Shown here one piece after another: positions 59,691 to 64,000 of a stretch of 64,000 nucleotides of DNA. The stretch is from Temnothorax longispinosus (Eukaryota; Arthropoda; Insecta; Hymenoptera; Formicidae): positions 17,496,250 through 17,560,249 of the forward strand of contig NC_092358.1 in NCBI RefSeq assembly GCF_030848805.1, read 5' to 3'. The notes beneath the pieces are model-generated. The model was not told the DNA's origin and made no database searches. It saw only the letters and a program-made list of their open reading frames with translations. Position 1 is the stretch's first letter. Each line of letters opens with the position of its first letter. The position numbers were made by a program, and so were the translations under genes.

Positions 59691-62600
59691 TAAATAAAAA
59701 TTTTGCTATAGTAATATGCTAATAAATTAATTAATAGCAATAATAATAAAATAATTTTATGTTACTAGTATTTTTAATTGTAGGTGCCAGTTATTTGATT
59801 GTATAATACTTAAAAATATAATCTTATTAGACACTTTTGTAAATTTAAATCTTGATTGTTTCTTGTTACTGTGAAAAATTTATTGTTCCGCGCTATCAAT
59901 TCGCATTTAATCGTGAGCGAGTATAGCCACGTGCGATCGATCACTCTTTATCCGATATTCGAACTTGTTTGTATTCCTTTGCGTTACACTCCTTTATCCG
60001 GTGTGAATTCGCTTTTTCGCCCGGCTTCCAGAGATAGCCGGCACATTATTTCGAGCTAGCTCTTCTGCTCGAGTAAAACGATATCTTTGCTTGAGTGGCT
60101 ACCTTCCGTAACATTCTCTGAGGGCACTTTTCGGCAGGTACTCGCGGATCAAATCAAAGACGTGAAACACGCTATTTCTAAAGCGCCATTGTCGACGAAA
60201 AGCTTCTTCTTCCATTGAGTTACACGTGAACAAGACGCATTACTATAAAAAAGTAGAAGAAAATTGAAGCACATTTCTGACATAAGAGATTTCATGATTC
60301 AAATATATAAGTTCTAGTGAGATATTAAATTGTCACAATAATCAATTTTTTATAATATTATTTTACAGTATTTTATAAAATATGACATAAATTTTATAAT
60401 TTTAATATTTACAGTAATTAATATTAATTATTATGATATATTTGAATTCAGAAAAATTAAACTTTAAAATTTAAATTTAAATTTCTATATATTATTCTCT
60501 ATATATCATTGCAATTTAACTTGTCCTGTGAAAACGATAAAGTTAAAAGAAGTGTAATTCTTTTATACATCTCTCTTTCAACTATAGCTTAAAAGTTTAA
60601 AAGTTCAAAAGAAAATTGACGATTTTTCAATCTGTCTGTATGTTGTCTTATCTTTCTTTATTCGCTTACGGAGTACGATTTTACGTTGATCTTTATTGGA
60701 ATGAAACAATATAACGGAAAGGAAAACTTTTGTAACGGTTTTCGCGCGATAGGATAACAATGGAAGAGAACATTTACTTTACTCTCTTTTAACGTACGGT
60801 TAGTAATGAAGTTGAAAGAGTCAAAAATTCCAATAAAAGACCGTGCTTTAATGGAATTACGCGAAATTACAAGGCGATCACTACCACAGGTCGCACTAAT
60901 GCTCTACATTCACGAGACTCTTCTGGGGCCAGTGGAACGTCTCACTGAATTCTGGTATGTTCGATACAATGCCCATTCAATCTCGGTAGAGGTGTTGAGT
61001 GTTTAGCGTGCTGCATATATTGAATCTGGTCAGGCGTGATAGAATTCGCAATAGAAATATAAATAAAAAATTAAAAGTACAAAAATTATATTGGAGAGAT
61101 AAGGAAGCTCTGTTGGATGTCCACACGTGGAAAAATTCACGTGTGAAAAATTATATTATTCTGGATCATTCTGGATTAATTGAATGTTTGCTAAAGATGT
61201 AAAAAATAATTTCTCGGAGAAATAAGCGGTCGAGTATTTTACCGCATGAAAATATTAAACTTCTTAAGACATTAAGACTTTGCTTATACCTATGTATAAA
61301 AGTAATTTATTAGTAATTAAGAGCTGTCTGTCTCAATATAATCTATAGGATTTCATGTATAATTGTTTTTCTTGATCGCTGTCTATCAATCTGTTAATTG
61401 AAACGAATATTATTTTCTGTTTGATATAAAGATAACAATTATCGAATAAATTCTATAAATATATTACGCCTTGGAAAACGAACGATTTTAAACTTTATTT
61501 CAGTAAAGATTAACATTTTATAAATTACTTTACATAAAATTGTCACGTATATTCTGTTAAAATTTAATGTTAAATAATATTATCAACATGTTTAAAGTAA
61601 CATTTTATTTTTAATCGTTTGACACATAAACGATTATATTATTAATGCAGGAATTTGACTTAATTAATTAATAACGCGAAGACTTTATACCTGTTTTGAA
61701 CGATCGTTTGAAAGATAAAATCAGGAAACTATAATTTTATGTTCGTATTTATCATGTTTTATTAAATAATTAATTTAAAAAATTTTACAACTTTGCATTT
61801 GTCTTGGAACTCAATGAGACGTCTTTAACTAATTGCATTTACATCTAGCTGTGATCAATACCTAAAAATGTTTAATAAAAGAAATTAATCTTCTAATATT
61901 CAAGATTCTTGCTGTTATCATTGCTTCAATCTTTCATATAAATTAACAATTTAAAAATAATTTAAATTTAACTATTATAGTTTTTAGTTAAAATTTTATA
62001 TTCTTATTTGTATAAGATAAGGAAGTCTTCGAATCTAATTGAGAGACAAGAATAAATTATCTCAGTTATGATGTTTTTACGTTAGATTACCTCTAATCGT
62101 TGATATCTAGACATGTATATAAAGAACCGACCAGAAGAGAGTTTGCTTTCGGTAAAGATCTCAAATTAATTGGAAAAGTCGAACTAAATTATAAAATTAC
62201 AACCTTGAATGGTTTTAGAAGAAGGTAAAATGGGAGACAATTAGAAAACCGAAACACACCGCGAAGACGTGAACGAGAATGAAATTTGTTTAACGAAGTC
62301 ATTTCACCGCCAATGCTTTTGTCCCTTCTCATTTGCACCGCCGTAAATTACATCGTAGACGCGCAAGCAGGCTCGCAATCAGCAACGTTTCCTCGTAAGA
62401 AAATGACGTGTTTACAAAAGCTCAAAATATATATGCAAAAGCGAGGAGGTAAAAGTATAAATTAAAAAGAAATAACGTATCAACGAACGGTTCTTTTCAG
62501 TTGATAGACAACGTTGCTCGTACAATAAGCAAAATCGATTCTGACAAATAAAATAAGGATAATTGTTTGAAGAACTTTCTGTGTTAACAATAAAAATCAA

Positions 62601-63566
62601 GCTTTCGAAATCGCGACGATTGCGGGGAGAAAATTGGACGATAAAGATGTAAGGTCGTACTACACGAATAGGCAATAAAGTAATTAAAGGAAAAGCGGAG
62701 GGTGAATTTCCTTGATCCTTGTACGACACCCTAAACCGAATTAGATTAAGAAAGGAAAGATCGTTTAAATGCTTGAAACGTACGATGCGACTAACAATAA
62801 GTGTCGATGAATTTTATCGAAAGAGCTGAAAACCTAAATTACTTTCCAAAGCAACAGTTCATGTTTCGATCATTTAAAAAAGAAAAAAATTTTTGTACGA
62901 CGGATTAAAAGATTCTTCTATTTTTGAACGTGAAAGTTTTAATATGCGGCAGACAAAGATTTATTGTCGAAAAGAAACTGTTTTATAAGTTTAGAAATCG
63001 TGACCTGAGTGGGAAGAGTTCAAAATGAACAGGAATGGAACGTACGATGTATTCATATTTTTGTAAATATTTTGCACACGTATCTACGATCTATCCGTTT
63101 CCACTATATATTCACGTTTCCAGCGCACAAGCAGAGAATTATATATGACATTGTAGAGATCGAGATTTTCATCTCAATGCCTCGTTACTAGTCGTTTTGA
63201 AGTAGCTCGTACAAATCTCACGCAATAATAATAACATTCTGAAAGAGATGAAGGAAACTCAGACAATACAGACAGATGTATCCACGACGTATAATCGATT
63301 TACTCTAATCAATTGAAATAAAATATATATTGAAATAGAATATTTTCAAAATTGTCTTTTTCTCGAAGAAAGGGAATATACAATTTTAGAAATATTCTTC
63401 GTTCTTGACATCTGCAACATTTTCACGTTATTTTATCGTAACCGGTTTTATAGTATTTGCATTTTATTTGTGTTATACACGAAATAGTAAGAGAATACTT
63501 GTGTACCAATACTTGTGTTTAAGAAAAATTTGCGAAAAATAACGTAAATGTTATTTTGTGTTTTAG
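59691..63566. other. Upstream intron/non-coding region of the glutamate receptor gene
   Basis: AT-rich with no recognisable exon. It ends in the acceptor TTATTTTGTGTTTTAG at 63551-63566, so at least the final part is an intron of the receptor gene. Confidence 0.45.
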
Positions 63567-63771
63567 CGAGATGTCAACCGCGAGCTACTCGAGTAATTCA
63601 ACTTCCGTTGCCAAGATGAACTTACGCAGGATCCTGCCGTGGATGTGGTGCTTCCTAATTACAAGCGAATGTTACAATTACAACGCAAAAAAAAGAGGTG
63701 AAGATGGCTCGAAGTTGATACGCATCGACGGCGACATCATCCTCGGCGGGATCTTTCCGATGCACGAACAG
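63567..63771 (+). CDS. mGluR: Metabotropic glutamate receptor, first coding exon (partial gene)
   Basis: Acceptor TTTTAG at 63566, then CGAG and the ATG at 63571. The exon encodes 67 residues and ends GAACAG|GTAAGC (63772), phase 0. A hydrophobic segment (about residues 19-30, ILPWMWCFLI) fits a signal peptide, especially from the internal Met16. Residues about 49-67, LIRIDGDIILGGIFPMHEQ, match the start of the Venus-flytrap ligand-binding domain of class C GPCRs, where metabotropic glutamate receptors have GD(I/L)(I/V)LGG(L/I)FP(V/M)H. The product is a synaptic membrane receptor for glutamate. The rest lies beyond 64000. The DmGluRA-type orthologue and the insect mangetout-type receptor cannot be separated from this exon, so the symbol is a family-level name. 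Confidence 0.8.
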
Positions 63772-64000
63772 GTAAGCTCGTTCAGCTTTTCTATAACGCA
63801 GGGCGTATCAATATAATCGCGTGCTTCCTGTTAGCTACAGACTTTTTCGATAACTTTATAATCGAGTTTTCTCGAGCGGAAATTTAGATTTGGATTAAGA
63901 TATACAACACAGTACTTTGGTCGATCATATTTTTCGAATTCTTCATGATAAATATCTTGGTAATTGGACTGCAAAAGGAAGCCGTATTGAAATAAGTTTA
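63772..64000 (+). other. Start of the intron after the receptor's first coding exon
   Basis: Begins GTAAGC; no further exon before the window ends. Confidence 0.6.

Overview
The window looks like AT-rich nuclear DNA of an insect, most likely a hymenopteran such as an ant. This is inferred from a ZAD/C2H2 zinc-finger gene (an arthropod-expanded class), a metabotropic-glutamate-receptor exon with normal GT-AG splicing, CpG-rich promoter-like islands in AT-rich surroundings, and very many short inverted-repeat transposons. I see no prokaryotic operons, CRISPR arrays, rRNA or confident tRNA genes.

Layout. 1-3.4 kb: a TTCGAAG-rich inverted-repeat element, then a CpG-rich island with a minus-strand splice donor at 2936. 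4.7-6.5 kb: small MITEs and a decayed LINE. 7.6-10.7 kb (minus): a four-exon ZAD + ten-finger C2H2 transcription factor gene, reconstructed here as a 735-residue protein. 11-23 kb: a dense transposon cluster with two adjacent MITEs, a LINE 3' fragment, three very long palindromic (foldback) elements (12070-14082, 16931-19431, 20921-22465), two sister TTAA-flanked MITEs, a Helitron-type 3' end and a Helitron-like minisatellite array. 26.1-27 kb: a second CpG-rich island with a possible minus-strand small CDS and a plausible plus-strand core promoter. 32.7-46 kb: further inverted-repeat families, often as sister pairs. 49.4-52.9 kb: a second, minus-oriented copy of the Helitron-like minisatellite array. 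53-63.5 kb: AT-rich sequence with no gene that I can recognise. 63567-63771 (plus): first coding exon of a metabotropic glutamate receptor, which continues beyond the window. Because that exon opens with a splice acceptor, at least one 5' UTR exon lies upstream, possibly at the 26.7 kb island, so much of 27-63.5 kb may be one long 5' intron.

The most unusual material is the foldback cluster. Two giant elements share terminal sequence and arm layout but carry different loops, and both loops have coding-like features (one has a complete GTATGT...TTTTCAG mini-intron). In the third palindrome, comparing the two arms reveals two later insertions, with the other arm preserving the empty site. All family assignments rest on sequence pattern and recalled family features; no database search was possible.
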